A stretch of DNA of 64,000 nucleotides from Sulfurihydrogenibium sp. YO3AOP1 (GTDB lineage Bacteria; Aquificota; Aquificia; Aquificales; Hydrogenothermaceae). Of this stretch, positions 17,087 through 24,582 are shown one piece after another (position 1 is the first letter of the stretch; the number at the start of each line of letters is the position of its first letter). The position numbers and the translations under genes are program-made. The stretch covers positions 1,774,443 through 1,838,442 of the forward strand of contig NC_010730.1 in NCBI RefSeq assembly GCF_000020325.1, written 5' to 3'. Under the pieces are notes generated by a model. It was given only the letters and a program-made list of their open reading frames with translations, searched no databases and was not told where the DNA came from.

Positions 17087-18036
17087 TTACAAAAGAAAGA
17101 GCAGTCAATTTAATCAGTAAGTTTCCTGATATTACTGTTGGGGTTATTGGAGATATTATTCTTGATAAATACTTATGGGGAGATGTAGAAAGAATATCTC
17201 CTGAGGCTCCCGTTCCCGTTGTAGATGTAAAAAAAGAGACGGTATCTCTCGGTGGTGCATCAAACGTTGCAAATAACATAGCTTCCTTAGATGCTAAAGC
17301 TTATATGATTGGTGTAGTAGGAGATGACGAAAACGCAAAAATTATTGAGAATTTACTAAAATCAAAAAACATAAATCCAATCTTGATAACAGACAAATCA
17401 AGACCAACCATTGAAAAAACCCGAATAATCGCAATCAGTCAACAGCTTTTAAGAATTGACAGAGAGGATAGGTCAAAACTGTCTACCGAGATTGAGGATA
17501 AAATCATCAATGAGATTAAAAATATAAAAGACGAAATAAATGTCTTTATCGTTTCTGATTATGGAAAAGGTATCATTACTCAAAGAATTATGGATTTTAT
17601 AAAATCTTTAAACAAACCTATCTTTGTTGACCCTAAGCCATCAAATTATCAACTTTATAAACATACTACCATTTTAACTCCAAACAAAAAAGAAGCATAC
17701 GAAAGTATAAAAGCAGATAAAAACACAGACCTTGAATTCGTTGGAAGAAAAATAATGTCAGACCTTGAATTAAACCAGCTTTTGATTACACTTGGCGGTG
17801 AAGGTATGGCATTGTTTGAAGGTGATAAAATTTTACGTATTCCGACTAAGGCTAAAAAAGTTTTTGATGTAACAGGTGCAGGAGATACTGTTATATCTGT
17901 TCTTGCTTTAGCAAGATTGGCAGGTGGGACTTGGGAAGAGTCTGCATCTTTAGCAAATACGGCAGCCGGTTATGTAGTGGGAGAAATAGGAACTGCTACG
18001 GTTTCAAGAGATATTTTAATAGATTTGATTGGTTAA
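17083..18036 (+). CDS. rfaE1: D-glycero-beta-D-manno-heptose-7-phosphate kinase
   Basis: PfkB-family kinase for the ADP-heptose precursor of the LPS inner core. It is 317 aa, the length of the stand-alone kinase rather than the HldE kinase-adenylyltransferase fusion. GDIILDKYLWGDVERISPEAPVPVV near 23-47 and LGGASNVANNIASL near 56-69 are typical of this subgroup. The C-terminal PfkB signature DVTGAGDTVISVLAL has the catalytic Asp near 266. It overlaps argC by 4 bases. With lpxC it supports a full LPS. Confidence 0.93.
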   Translation: MITKERAVNLISKFPDITVGVIGDIILDKYLWGDVERISPEAPVPVVDVKKETVSLGGASNVANNIASLDAKAYMIGVVGDDENAKIIENLLKSKNINPILITDKSRPTIEKTRIIAISQQLLRIDREDRSKLSTEIEDKIINEIKNIKDEINVFIVSDYGKGIITQRIMDFIKSLNKPIFVDPKPSNYQLYKHTTILTPNKKEAYESIKADKNTDLEFVGRKIMSDLELNQLLITLGGEGMALFEGDKILRIPTKAKKVFDVTGAGDTVISVLALARLAGGTWEESASLANTAAGYVVGEIGTATVSRDILIDLIG

Positions 18037-18459
18037 TGTGAAAAGTAAGAAGTTGACGAACTTACGTAAGGGTTAAGAAATAATAATTAATCTTAGGTTT
18101 TGCCTAATTACTGCCAAAAATTTCTCTTGATTTCTGTATAAATGAGATTGCTTACAAAAATCCACACCATCATTCTGCAGCCGTCGAAGAATCTCCCGTT
18201 TTTCTTCTCAAATCAAAAATCAAAAAAATGAGATCCTTCGGACTAAAGTCCTCAGGATGACAAAGAAAGAGAAAGAGTAGGGGACAATTCATGAATTGTC
18301 ATTACAGAGGAGGACGAGAATTTGGAAGTAAACTATTTCATCTATAGCCGTGCAAAGAAGCTCCGTCTTTTAATCTCCTGCTTTACTAAATTCTTACCCA
18401 ACGTGTTTTTAAACAATGTATTACAATTGATATTACATTCAACCCAAGCTTAACTATGG
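18037..18459. repeat. Intergenic region with a decayed MITE-like repeat
   Basis: No gene is visible. A degenerate end, CTTACAAAAATCCACACC, is at 18149-18166. Two hairpin units follow, about 18173-18193 (decayed) and 18233-18257 (ATCCT-TC-GGACT-AA-AGTCC-TC-AGGAT, perfect). The linker TTCTCAAATCAAAAATC lies between them. A degenerate opposite end, ACGAGAATTTGGAAG, is at 18313-18327. A small palindrome, GACAATTCATGAATTGTC (18283-18300), sits near that end and has no counterpart in other copies. Confidence 0.6.
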
Positions 18460-18465
18460 TATAAT
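18457..18465 (+). promoter_or_regulatory. Extended -10 promoter for purS-purQ
   Basis: TGG followed by TATAAT (18460-18465) is an extended -10 element 28 bases before the purS start. No good -35 hexamer lies at 16-18 bases, as is usual for extended -10 promoters. Confidence 0.55.
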
Positions 18466-18493
18466 AACTAAAAAGTCAATACGAGGACAAGCA

Positions 18494-18736
18494 ATGCTAA
18501 TAAAGTTTTTTATCAAGCCAAGAAAAGGTGTTCTTGACCCACAAGGTAGAGCAGTTGCAGAAAGTTTAAAATCCTTAGGATTTGATAATGTAAAAGATGT
18601 TAAAGTAGGAAAATATATAGAAGTTTATGTAGACAGCAAAGACAAGGAAAAAGCCATAGAAGAAGCCAAAGAGATGGCGAAAAAAGCAATCGTCAATGAC
18701 CTTATAGAAGACTATGAAATACAAGTGGTGGAGTAA
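18494..18736 (+). CDS. purS: Phosphoribosylformylglycinamidine synthase subunit PurS
   Basis: Small subunit (80 aa) that bridges PurQ and PurL in the fourth step of purine synthesis. FFIKPRKGVLDPQGRAVAESLKSLGFDNVKDVKVGKYIEV is the typical PurS fold. It is followed by purQ after 3 bases. purL is not in the window. Confidence 0.96.
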   Translation: MLIKFFIKPRKGVLDPQGRAVAESLKSLGFDNVKDVKVGKYIEVYVDSKDKEKAIEEAKEMAKKAIVNDLIEDYEIQVVE

Positions 18737-18739
18737 AAA

Positions 18740-19420
18740 ATGAGATTTGGAGTTGCTGTATATCCAGGTTCTAACTGTGATTATGACACTTACTACGTAA
18801 TAAGAGATATTTTAAAAAAAGAAGTTGAATTTGTTGATTATAGAGAAACGGATTTATCTAAATACGATTGCGTTATAGTCCCTGGCGGATTTTCTTTCGG
18901 AGACTATTTAAGACCCGGAGCAATAGCATCACATACTCCATTGACGCAAGCATTAAAAGATTTTGCATCAAAAGGAAAGTTTGTAATAGGAATATGCAAT
19001 GGCTTTCAAATCCTTACAGAAGCCCATTTGCTACCAGGTGCATTACTGCCAAACAATCATGGAAAATTTGTGTGTAAGCATCAAAATTTAAAAGTAGAAA
19101 ATAACGAAACCCCGTTTACAAAAAATTTAAGCAAAAATCAGATTATAAAGCTCCCTATCGCACACCATGATGGAAACTACTTCGTTGACCCAGAGACTTT
19201 AGCAGAAATGGAGAAAAACGGACAGGTAATTTTAAGATATTGTGATGAAAATGGTATAGTAGATGAGTCTACAAATCCAAACGGCTCAATTGGAAACATA
19301 GCAGGTGTTTGTAATAAAGAAAAAAATGTATTCGGACTCATGCCACACCCAGAAAGAGCTTGCGAGTCAATTCTTGGCACAGCAGATGGATTGCTATTAT
19401 TAACATCATTAATAAACTAG
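18740..19420 (+). CDS. purQ: Phosphoribosylformylglycinamidine synthase subunit PurQ
   Basis: Class I glutamine amidotransferase, 226 aa, that supplies ammonia to PurL. The oxyanion-hole region VPGGFSFGDYLRPGA is near 47-61. The nucleophile Cys is in GICNGFQIL near 86 and the catalytic His-x-Glu in MPHPERA near 199-205. Two small uncharacterised genes follow closely downstream in the same direction. Confidence 0.96.
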   Translation: MRFGVAVYPGSNCDYDTYYVIRDILKKEVEFVDYRETDLSKYDCVIVPGGFSFGDYLRPGAIASHTPLTQALKDFASKGKFVIGICNGFQILTEAHLLPGALLPNNHGKFVCKHQNLKVENNETPFTKNLSKNQIIKLPIAHHDGNYFVDPETLAEMEKNGQVILRYCDENGIVDESTNPNGSIGNIAGVCNKEKNVFGLMPHPERACESILGTADGLLLLTSLIN

Positions 19421-19429
19421 GAGAAGATA

Positions 19430-19678
19430 ATGACAGATATAGAAAGAAAGAAATTAGAAGAGTTGGTTGCAAAAGTTTTTACGTTAGCATATGAACTTGG
19501 GACAAACGTTGATGAACTTTTTAGAGAAGTAAGACAACTTAGATTTGAAACAAAAGATAAAGACTTTGAAGCAGCACTTATAAACTTGGAACATGCATTT
19601 TTTATGGTTGCCCAATCAATCAATATTCTAAAAGACCAAACGAGAAATACAATAACTTCAACCAAAAAAATTGCTTAA
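19430..19678 (+). CDS. Small conserved-looking protein of unknown function
   Basis: I do not recognise this 82-aa protein. It is predicted to be mainly helical, acidic and soluble (RKKLEELVAKVFTLAYELGTNVDELFREVRQLRFE). It has no signal peptide or membrane segment. AGGAGAA precedes the ATG by 4 bases, and the gene begins 9 bases after purQ, so it is expressed with the purine genes. Its 3' end overlaps the next frame by 8 bases. Confidence 0.6.
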   Translation: MTDIERKKLEELVAKVFTLAYELGTNVDELFREVRQLRFETKDKDFEAALINLEHAFFMVAQSINILKDQTRNTITSTKKIA

Positions 19679-20054
19679 AGAGAATACTGAGCTAAAAGTT
19701 AACATCAAAGGTTTTGAAGTTTTAGATGACGGAGAGATAAAGTATCTTGAAGATATTTTAACTCCTTTAATTCTTGTTGAAAATACCCCAAATTACAAAG
19801 AAAGTGTTTTTTGGTATAAGATTAGAAACCTATGGGTTTTGGTCGGTAAAATTCCACCGCTTACAATAGAATCCAGTGATGTAATCTTGTTCAAAGAAAA
19901 AGGAAGGTGGGGTCTATTTAAAATCATAGAAAAAAAAGATAGCATGTTTATCTTAACAGATGGTAAAGGTTTAAGAAAAACAAAAGTAAAAGAAGAAAAT
20001 CTTACAGAGTTAAATTTACTTGGAAAAGTATTGAGAGTTCAAAATAAGGTGTAG
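19671..20054 (+). CDS. Uncharacterised 127-aa protein, possible S24/S26-like fold
   Basis: I do not firmly recognise it. The beta-rich pattern VGKIPPLTIESSDVILFKEKGRWGLFKIIEKKDSMFILTDGKG...LLGKVLRVQ loosely resembles the S24/S26 peptidase-like fold, where an entry, a dipeptide, a HRI-type strand and a GKV strand occur in that order. The catalytic Ser and Lys are not evident. The start is TTG 19671, overlapping the preceding gene by 8 bases; no in-frame ATG exists before residue 98. It ends 2 bases before the thioredoxin-like gene. Confidence 0.5.
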   Translation: MLKENTELKVNIKGFEVLDDGEIKYLEDILTPLILVENTPNYKESVFWYKIRNLWVLVGKIPPLTIESSDVILFKEKGRWGLFKIIEKKDSMFILTDGKGLRKTKVKEENLTELNLLGKVLRVQNKV

Positions 20055-20056
20055 AA

Positions 20057-20512
20057 ATGGCAAGAAAGATAATCGTTTTAGTATTGCTTATTTTAGCTTT
20101 TAAATCTTTTGCTAAGGATATGCTAAAAGATAAGTTTGGCAATCCTGTAAAGCTTCCAGAAAACAAATTAATTGTGCTTAATTTTATGGCTTACAGCTGT
20201 GGTCATTGTATGGCTGAAATCCCAACTATTAAAAAAGTATTAAGAGAACCAGAATTTAAAAATAATTTTGTTGTGATTGCTTTCGCAATAGATGGAAAAC
20301 AAAACGATTTTAAAGACCCAGAATTTCCGATCTATGCAAATCATCCGGGGAATCAGGTAAGATTTCCAATCTTAGGAACACCCACAACTTATATAATCAC
20401 TCCAAATGGTAAAAAGTTAATTACAATATATGGTGCTTTAACAGAAGAAAATTTTAGAAAGTATTTAAAAGAAGCTTTAAAGAAAGCACAAAGCGCGCCT
20501 GGCAGGATTTGA
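20057..20512 (+). CDS. TlpA/thioredoxin-like exported protein
   Basis: A 151-aa protein with a cleavable signal peptide (MARKIIVLVLLILAFKSFAKD) and a thioredoxin fold whose redox motif is CGHC in YSCGHCMAEIP near residue 48. The cis-proline segment GTPTTYIITPNGK is near 113. It probably acts in the periplasm as a thiol reductase, perhaps in cytochrome c maturation. The last six codons (from about 20494) are antisense to the 3' half of the acceptor and T arm of tRNA-Arg, so the C-terminal QSAPGRI residues are dictated by the tRNA gene. Confidence 0.85.
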   Translation: MARKIIVLVLLILAFKSFAKDMLKDKFGNPVKLPENKLIVLNFMAYSCGHCMAEIPTIKKVLREPEFKNNFVVIAFAIDGKQNDFKDPEFPIYANHPGNQVRFPILGTPTTYIITPNGKKLITIYGALTEENFRKYLKEALKKAQSAPGRI

Positions 20513-20567
20513 ACCTGCGACCTTCGGCATCGGAAGCCGATGCTCTATCCAGCTAAGCTACAGGCGC
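20494..20567 (-). tRNA. tRNA-Arg (anticodon CCG)
   Basis: The minus strand folds into a full cloverleaf. The 7-bp acceptor is GCGCCTG/CAGGCGC. The D arm has TAGCTTAGCTGGATAGAGC. The anticodon stem TCGGC/GCCGA has loop TTCCGAT, giving anticodon CCG. The T arm is GCAGG-TTCAAAT-CCTGC. The discriminator is G, and CCA is not encoded. It lies 1 base downstream of the nfo stop, so it is probably co-transcribed with nfo. Confidence 0.95.
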
Positions 20568-20568
20568 A

Positions 20569-21408
20569 TCACTTTATTAAAGATTTTAACAAATTAATAT
20601 TTACCCTGTCCATATCTCCTTCTTTTGGTGTTTCTAAGATAAAAGGAAGTTTATTAAAATCATCATCATTTAAAAATATTCTAAAACCCTCCAACCCAAT
20701 AAAGCCTTTTCCAATATGTTCATGTCTATCTTTTTTAGAGTTAAAAGGAGCTTTAGAATCATTACAATGTATAACTTTTGTCTTTTCTAAGAGATTATAA
20801 TCTATAAGCTCTTTTTTAAAGCTATTAAATCCTTCGTCGGTGTTTATCTGATACCCGGATGCAAATATATGGCAAGTGTCAAGGCAAACACCTATTTTTT
20901 CATTTTCAAAAGGTTCAATTAGTGTATAAACTTCTTCTAATGTTGCTCCAACTTCTCCGGATTGACCTGCCAACGTTTCAACTAAAAATGTTGTATTTTT
21001 TAGATTTAATCTACTAAATATCTCTTCAAAAGCTCTTAAAATCCTATCTATCGCCTGCTTTTTTGGATTTCCTTTTGATTTTCCTGCATGAATTACATAA
21101 TAATCAATTTTTAACTCTTCACAAAGCTTCAACTCCTGTATAACGCTTTCTATGGATTTTTTGTATAATTCTTCTTCAAAGGATGCTAAATTAAAAAGAT
21201 ATGAAGCATGTACTACTAACGGATGAATTTTATACTCATTTTTCTTTTGTAGAAATCTTTCTTTTTCTTCATCAGTTCTTTCTATCCAAGCCCAAGACCT
21301 TGGAGACCTTATAAAAAACTGAATTGATGAAGCTTCTACTTCTTTTCCCCTTTCAAAAACAAGGTCTAAGGATTTTGAAGATGATACATGAGTTCCAATG
21401 TTTACCAT
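20569..21408 (-). CDS. nfo: Endonuclease IV (Nfo), AP endonuclease
   Basis: Zinc-dependent apurinic/apyrimidinic endonuclease of base-excision repair, 279 aa, TIM-barrel fold. Family motifs are present: GTHVSSSKSLDLVFE at the start, YVIHAGKSKGNP near 103, ETLAGQSGEVGATLEE near 146, CLDTCHIFASGYQI near 176, HCNDSKAPFNSKKDRHEHIGKGFIG near 214 and ILETPKEGD near 259. It overlaps the MBL hydrolase gene by 7 bases, and tRNA-Arg follows directly. Confidence 0.97.
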   Translation of the reverse strand: MVNIGTHVSSSKSLDLVFERGKEVEASSIQFFIRSPRSWAWIERTDEEKERFLQKKNEYKIHPLVVHASYLFNLASFEEELYKKSIESVIQELKLCEELKIDYYVIHAGKSKGNPKKQAIDRILRAFEEIFSRLNLKNTTFLVETLAGQSGEVGATLEEVYTLIEPFENEKIGVCLDTCHIFASGYQINTDEGFNSFKKELIDYNLLEKTKVIHCNDSKAPFNSKKDRHEHIGKGFIGLEGFRIFLNDDDFNKLPFILETPKEGDMDRVNINLLKSLIK

Positions 21409-22040
21409 TTTAATCTAAATACTCCTGTAATAAAAGGATTTGTTCTTTTTTCTATACCAATGGTTGTTTTAGGTCCATGACCGCTGTATACGACTGTATC
21501 TTCCGGAAGCTCCATTAGTTTTTTTAAAGACTCTTCTAACATCTTTCCATTTCCACCGGGCAAGTCAGTCCTTCCAACGCTTCCTTTAAAAAGCGTATCT
21601 CCAACAAATATAATTTTTTCTTTTTCGTTAAAAAAACACACACTGCCCGGTGTATGTCCGGGCGTTTCTATAACCTGAAACTCTAAATTACCAAATTTCA
21701 ATACATCACCATCTTTTACATCAAAATCAGGAGATGGGCATTTTACAGCTTTTATAATGTAGGCAAAGTTAGGAAAAATTTCGTTGTTAATCAAAAATTC
21801 ATCTTTTTTATTCATGTAGAAAGGAACATTTAATTTTTCTTTTAAATATCCAACTTGACCTATATGGTCTAAATGTCCGTGGGTTGCAAGGATTGCTTTT
21901 ACATTTAAATCTTTTAATTCATTTAAAATAAATTCCCCATCAGCTCCCGGGTCTATAACCACTGCATCTTTTGAGTTTCCATCAAAAACGATAAAGCAAT
22001 TTTCAGCCAAAGGTCCTACTGTTAGAGTTTTAACCTTCAT
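21402..22040 (-). CDS. MBL-fold hydrolase (glyoxalase II-like)
   Basis: A 212-aa metallo-beta-lactamase-fold protein with the metal motif THGHLDHIG (about 54-62), a His in ETPGHTPGSVCF (about 127-138) and the metal-bridging Asp in FVGDTLFKGSVGRTDLPGG (about 146-165). Members of this subgroup include hydroxyacylglutathione hydrolase-like and persulfide-related enzymes. No fused rhodanese domain is present, so I keep the call general. It overlaps a DUF29 gene upstream by 11 bases. Confidence 0.88.
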   Translation of the reverse strand: MKVKTLTVGPLAENCFIVFDGNSKDAVVIDPGADGEFILNELKDLNVKAILATHGHLDHIGQVGYLKEKLNVPFYMNKKDEFLINNEIFPNFAYIIKAVKCPSPDFDVKDGDVLKFGNLEFQVIETPGHTPGSVCFFNEKEKIIFVGDTLFKGSVGRTDLPGGNGKMLEESLKKLMELPEDTVVYSGHGPKTTIGIEKRTNPFITGVFRLKW

Positions 22041-22560
22041 AATCTTCCAAGTCTTTTAGCCATGGCTCGTAATCTAAAATCTGCTCAAATGTATAAGGAC
22101 ATTTTTCAGGGAAATCTTTTTCTGTTGGTATTCTGCCAAAATACTTTTTTGCTAAGCGAATATTTTCAGGGTCTTCAAACCATTTAATTAATCTTCTTAC
22201 AGCATCTTTCCATGCATACTCTATTTCATTGTAAGATTTAACTCTTAATGATGGATATCTATCAAAAAGTCTTAGTATTTCAATTCTTCCATTGTTTATA
22301 CTTCTAATCCAACCATTTCCCATTTTTTCATTTTCTCTAAAATTTTCCCACTTGTAAAGATGCTCCAAGATAACAGCCATAAAACTAACTACGCTGTCCA
22401 AATGCCTATTACCCATATCCTCGATCTCCTCTAAGAGATGCTCCCAGTCTACCAAATCAAACTGCTTATCTTTTAAAAGCTTTAGATTCTCTTCTACCCA
22501 TAAGACAAAGTCTTTATCGTAAAGCTTTTTTAATTCTTCTTTGTTAATCTGAGCAATCAT
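22030..22560 (-). CDS. DUF29-family protein, copy B
   Basis: A 176-aa helical protein of the DUF29 family (LYDKDFVLWVEENLKLLKDKQFDLVDWEHLLEEIEDMGNRHLDSVVSFMAVILEHLYKWE). Function unknown. It is a tandem paralogue of the gene just upstream: the N-terminal ~90 residues and the last ~45 are almost identical, while the middle (about 92-130) differs. I chose ATG 22560 because GGAGGAG from the end of the upstream gene is correctly spaced before it, and because the protein then starts MIAQINKEELKK like its twin. Confidence 0.8.
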   Translation of the reverse strand: MIAQINKEELKKLYDKDFVLWVEENLKLLKDKQFDLVDWEHLLEEIEDMGNRHLDSVVSFMAVILEHLYKWENFRENEKMGNGWIRSINNGRIEILRLFDRYPSLRVKSYNEIEYAWKDAVRRLIKWFEDPENIRLAKKYFGRIPTEKDFPEKCPYTFEQILDYEPWLKDLEDYEG

Positions 22561-22562
22561 TT

Positions 22563-23087
22563 TTACTCCTCCAGGTCTTTTAGCCATGGCTCGTAATCTA
22601 AAATCTGCTCAAATGTATAGGGACATTTTTTCGGAAAATCTTTTTCTGTTGGTATTCTGCCGAAGTATTTTTTAGCTAAATGAATATTTTCAGGGTCTTT
22701 GAACCAAGAGATAAGCTCTAAAATTGCATCATTCCATGCGTTTTCTAATTCAAATTGCGCTTTCACTTTTAAAGATGGATATTTTCTAAACAGCTTATAT
22801 ATGCCAGTTCTCGAGTTTATTATGCTTTTTATCCAGCCGTTTCCCATTTTTTCATTTTCTCTAAAATTTTCCCACTTATAAAGATGTTCCAAGATAACAG
22901 CCATAAAGCTAACTACACTGTCCAAATGTCTATTACCCATATCCTCGATCTCCTCTAAGAGATGCTCCCAGTCTACCAAATCAAACTGCTTATCTTTTAA
23001 GAGCTTTAGATTCTCTTCTACCCATAAGACAAAGTCTTTATCGTAAAGCTTTTTTAATTCTTCTTTGTTAATTACTTGTGTTAACAT
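22563..23087 (-). CDS. DUF29-family protein, copy A
   Basis: A 174-aa paralogue of the next gene, starting MLTQVINKEELKKLYDKDF. The ATG at 23087 is preceded by GAGGTG at good spacing. The central region, MGNGWIKSIINSRTGIYKLFRKYPSLKVKAQFELENAWNDAILELISWF, is where it departs from its twin. The nucleotide sequence of the shared blocks is nearly the same, so the pair is either a recent duplication with fast central divergence or is being homogenised by gene conversion. No partner gene reveals its role. Confidence 0.8.
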   Translation of the reverse strand: MLTQVINKEELKKLYDKDFVLWVEENLKLLKDKQFDLVDWEHLLEEIEDMGNRHLDSVVSFMAVILEHLYKWENFRENEKMGNGWIKSIINSRTGIYKLFRKYPSLKVKAQFELENAWNDAILELISWFKDPENIHLAKKYFGRIPTEKDFPKKCPYTFEQILDYEPWLKDLEE

Positions 23088-23161
23088 AGATAAACACCTC
23101 ACTTAATATATGCACAATGTAATTAAAATTTGACATAGATTAAAAAAATTTCAACACCAAA

Positions 23162-24517
23162 TTATACTTTTATTCCTAAGAACTCTTTATCAACTAAGGA
23201 AGTCGTATAAGTTCCTTTTATAAATTCCGGATGTTCAAGCATTTTTAGATGGAAAGGAATAGTAGTTTTAAGTCCTTCAATAATAAACTCTTTTAAGGCT
23301 CTCTTTCCTCTTTCTATAGCCTCTTCCCTCGTTTTCCCCCAAACAATAAGTTTAGCTATTAAAGAATCATAGTATGGCGGAATAGTATATCCTTGATATA
23401 TATGTGTATCTACTCTAACACCGTAGCCACCAGGAAGATATAGTTTTTCTATTTTTCCCGGTTGAGGAACAAAAGAGGTTGGGTCTTCTGCATTTATTCT
23501 AAACTCTATAGCATGACCATTTGGTCTAATTTCTTCTTGTTTTATGGTTAGTTTTTGTCCGTCTGCTATTTTTAATTGCCAAGAAACTATATCAACACCT
23601 GTAACCATTTCTGTAACAGGATGCTCAACTTGTATCCTTCCATTCATTTCAATAAAATAAAAATTCTTATTTTTATCAACGATAAACTCAACAGTTCCGG
23701 CACCTGTAAAATTAACAGCCTTGGCGAACTTGACAGCTGCTTCTCCCATCTCTTTTCTTATCTTTTCATCTATAAATGGAGATGGAGATTCTTCGATAAG
23801 TTTTTGATGTCTTCTTTGAACAGAACACTCTCTTTCTCCAAGATGTATGACATTTCCAAACTCATCAGCTAATATTTGAATCTCTATATGCTTTGGATTT
23901 TCTATAAATTTTTCTATATAAACTCGTCTATCACCAAAAGAACTTTCTGCCTCTCTTTGTGCTAAAGGTAAAAGCCTTGCAAGTTCTTGCTCGTTATGGG
24001 CAACTCTCATACCTCTACCACCACCACCAGCTGCAGCCTTTATAAGTACAGGATATCCTATTTCAGAAGATATTTCCAAAGCTTCTTTTAGCTCCTCTAC
24101 CGGTGGACTACCGTGAATTATTGGAACTCCTGCCTTTTTTGCTACTTCACGAGCCTGTGCTTTATCTCCTGTAAGTTTTATTGTTTCTGAAGATGGTCCG
24201 ATAAATTTGATATTGCTTCTTTCACAGATAGCTGCAAAGGTAGGATTTTCTGCTAAAAAACCATATCCAGGATAAACTGCATCAGCATGGGTTAAATCTA
24301 TAGCAGAAAGCAACGCAGGAATATTTAAGTAACTCTTTGTCGCATTAGCAGGTCCTATACAAACTGATATATCAGCTAAATCTTTATGAATACAATCTTT
24401 ATCTCCTTCGGAATAAACAGCAATACTTTCCCCGCCAAGCTCTTTAATGGACCTAATAGCCCTAATAGCAATCTCTCCTCTGTTTGCAATCAATATTCTT
24501 TTAATTTTTTTTAACAA
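23162..24517 (-). CDS. accC: Biotin carboxylase (acetyl-CoA carboxylase AccC type)
   Basis: ATP-grasp biotin carboxylase, 451 aa. It has the N-terminal IANRGEIAIRAIRSIKELG, the glycine-rich loop KAAAGGGGRGMR near 160-171, HLGERECSVQRRHQKLIEESPSP near 228-250 and the active-site block EMNGRIQVEHPVTEMVTG near 288-305. The usual Thr in EMNTR is Gly here. Aquificales also have AccC-like small subunits of 2-oxoglutarate or pyruvate carboxylases (CfiB type) in the reductive TCA cycle. With no carrier subunit adjacent, the two cannot be separated from this window. Confidence 0.88.
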   Translation of the reverse strand: MLKKIKRILIANRGEIAIRAIRSIKELGGESIAVYSEGDKDCIHKDLADISVCIGPANATKSYLNIPALLSAIDLTHADAVYPGYGFLAENPTFAAICERSNIKFIGPSSETIKLTGDKAQAREVAKKAGVPIIHGSPPVEELKEALEISSEIGYPVLIKAAAGGGGRGMRVAHNEQELARLLPLAQREAESSFGDRRVYIEKFIENPKHIEIQILADEFGNVIHLGERECSVQRRHQKLIEESPSPFIDEKIRKEMGEAAVKFAKAVNFTGAGTVEFIVDKNKNFYFIEMNGRIQVEHPVTEMVTGVDIVSWQLKIADGQKLTIKQEEIRPNGHAIEFRINAEDPTSFVPQPGKIEKLYLPGGYGVRVDTHIYQGYTIPPYYDSLIAKLIVWGKTREEAIERGKRALKEFIIEGLKTTIPFHLKMLEHPEFIKGTYTTSLVDKEFLGIKV

Positions 24518-24582
24518 CTTTCTTACTCCTGACGAAAAATTATTATAAAATTATATTACAAATATAACCTAAGGATTTAACA

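Noticed and set aside
18283..18300. Perfect palindrome GACAATTCATGAATTGTC as an operator for purS
   Set aside because: It is about 170 bases upstream of the purS promoter, inside decayed repeat sequence, and has no second copy in the window.
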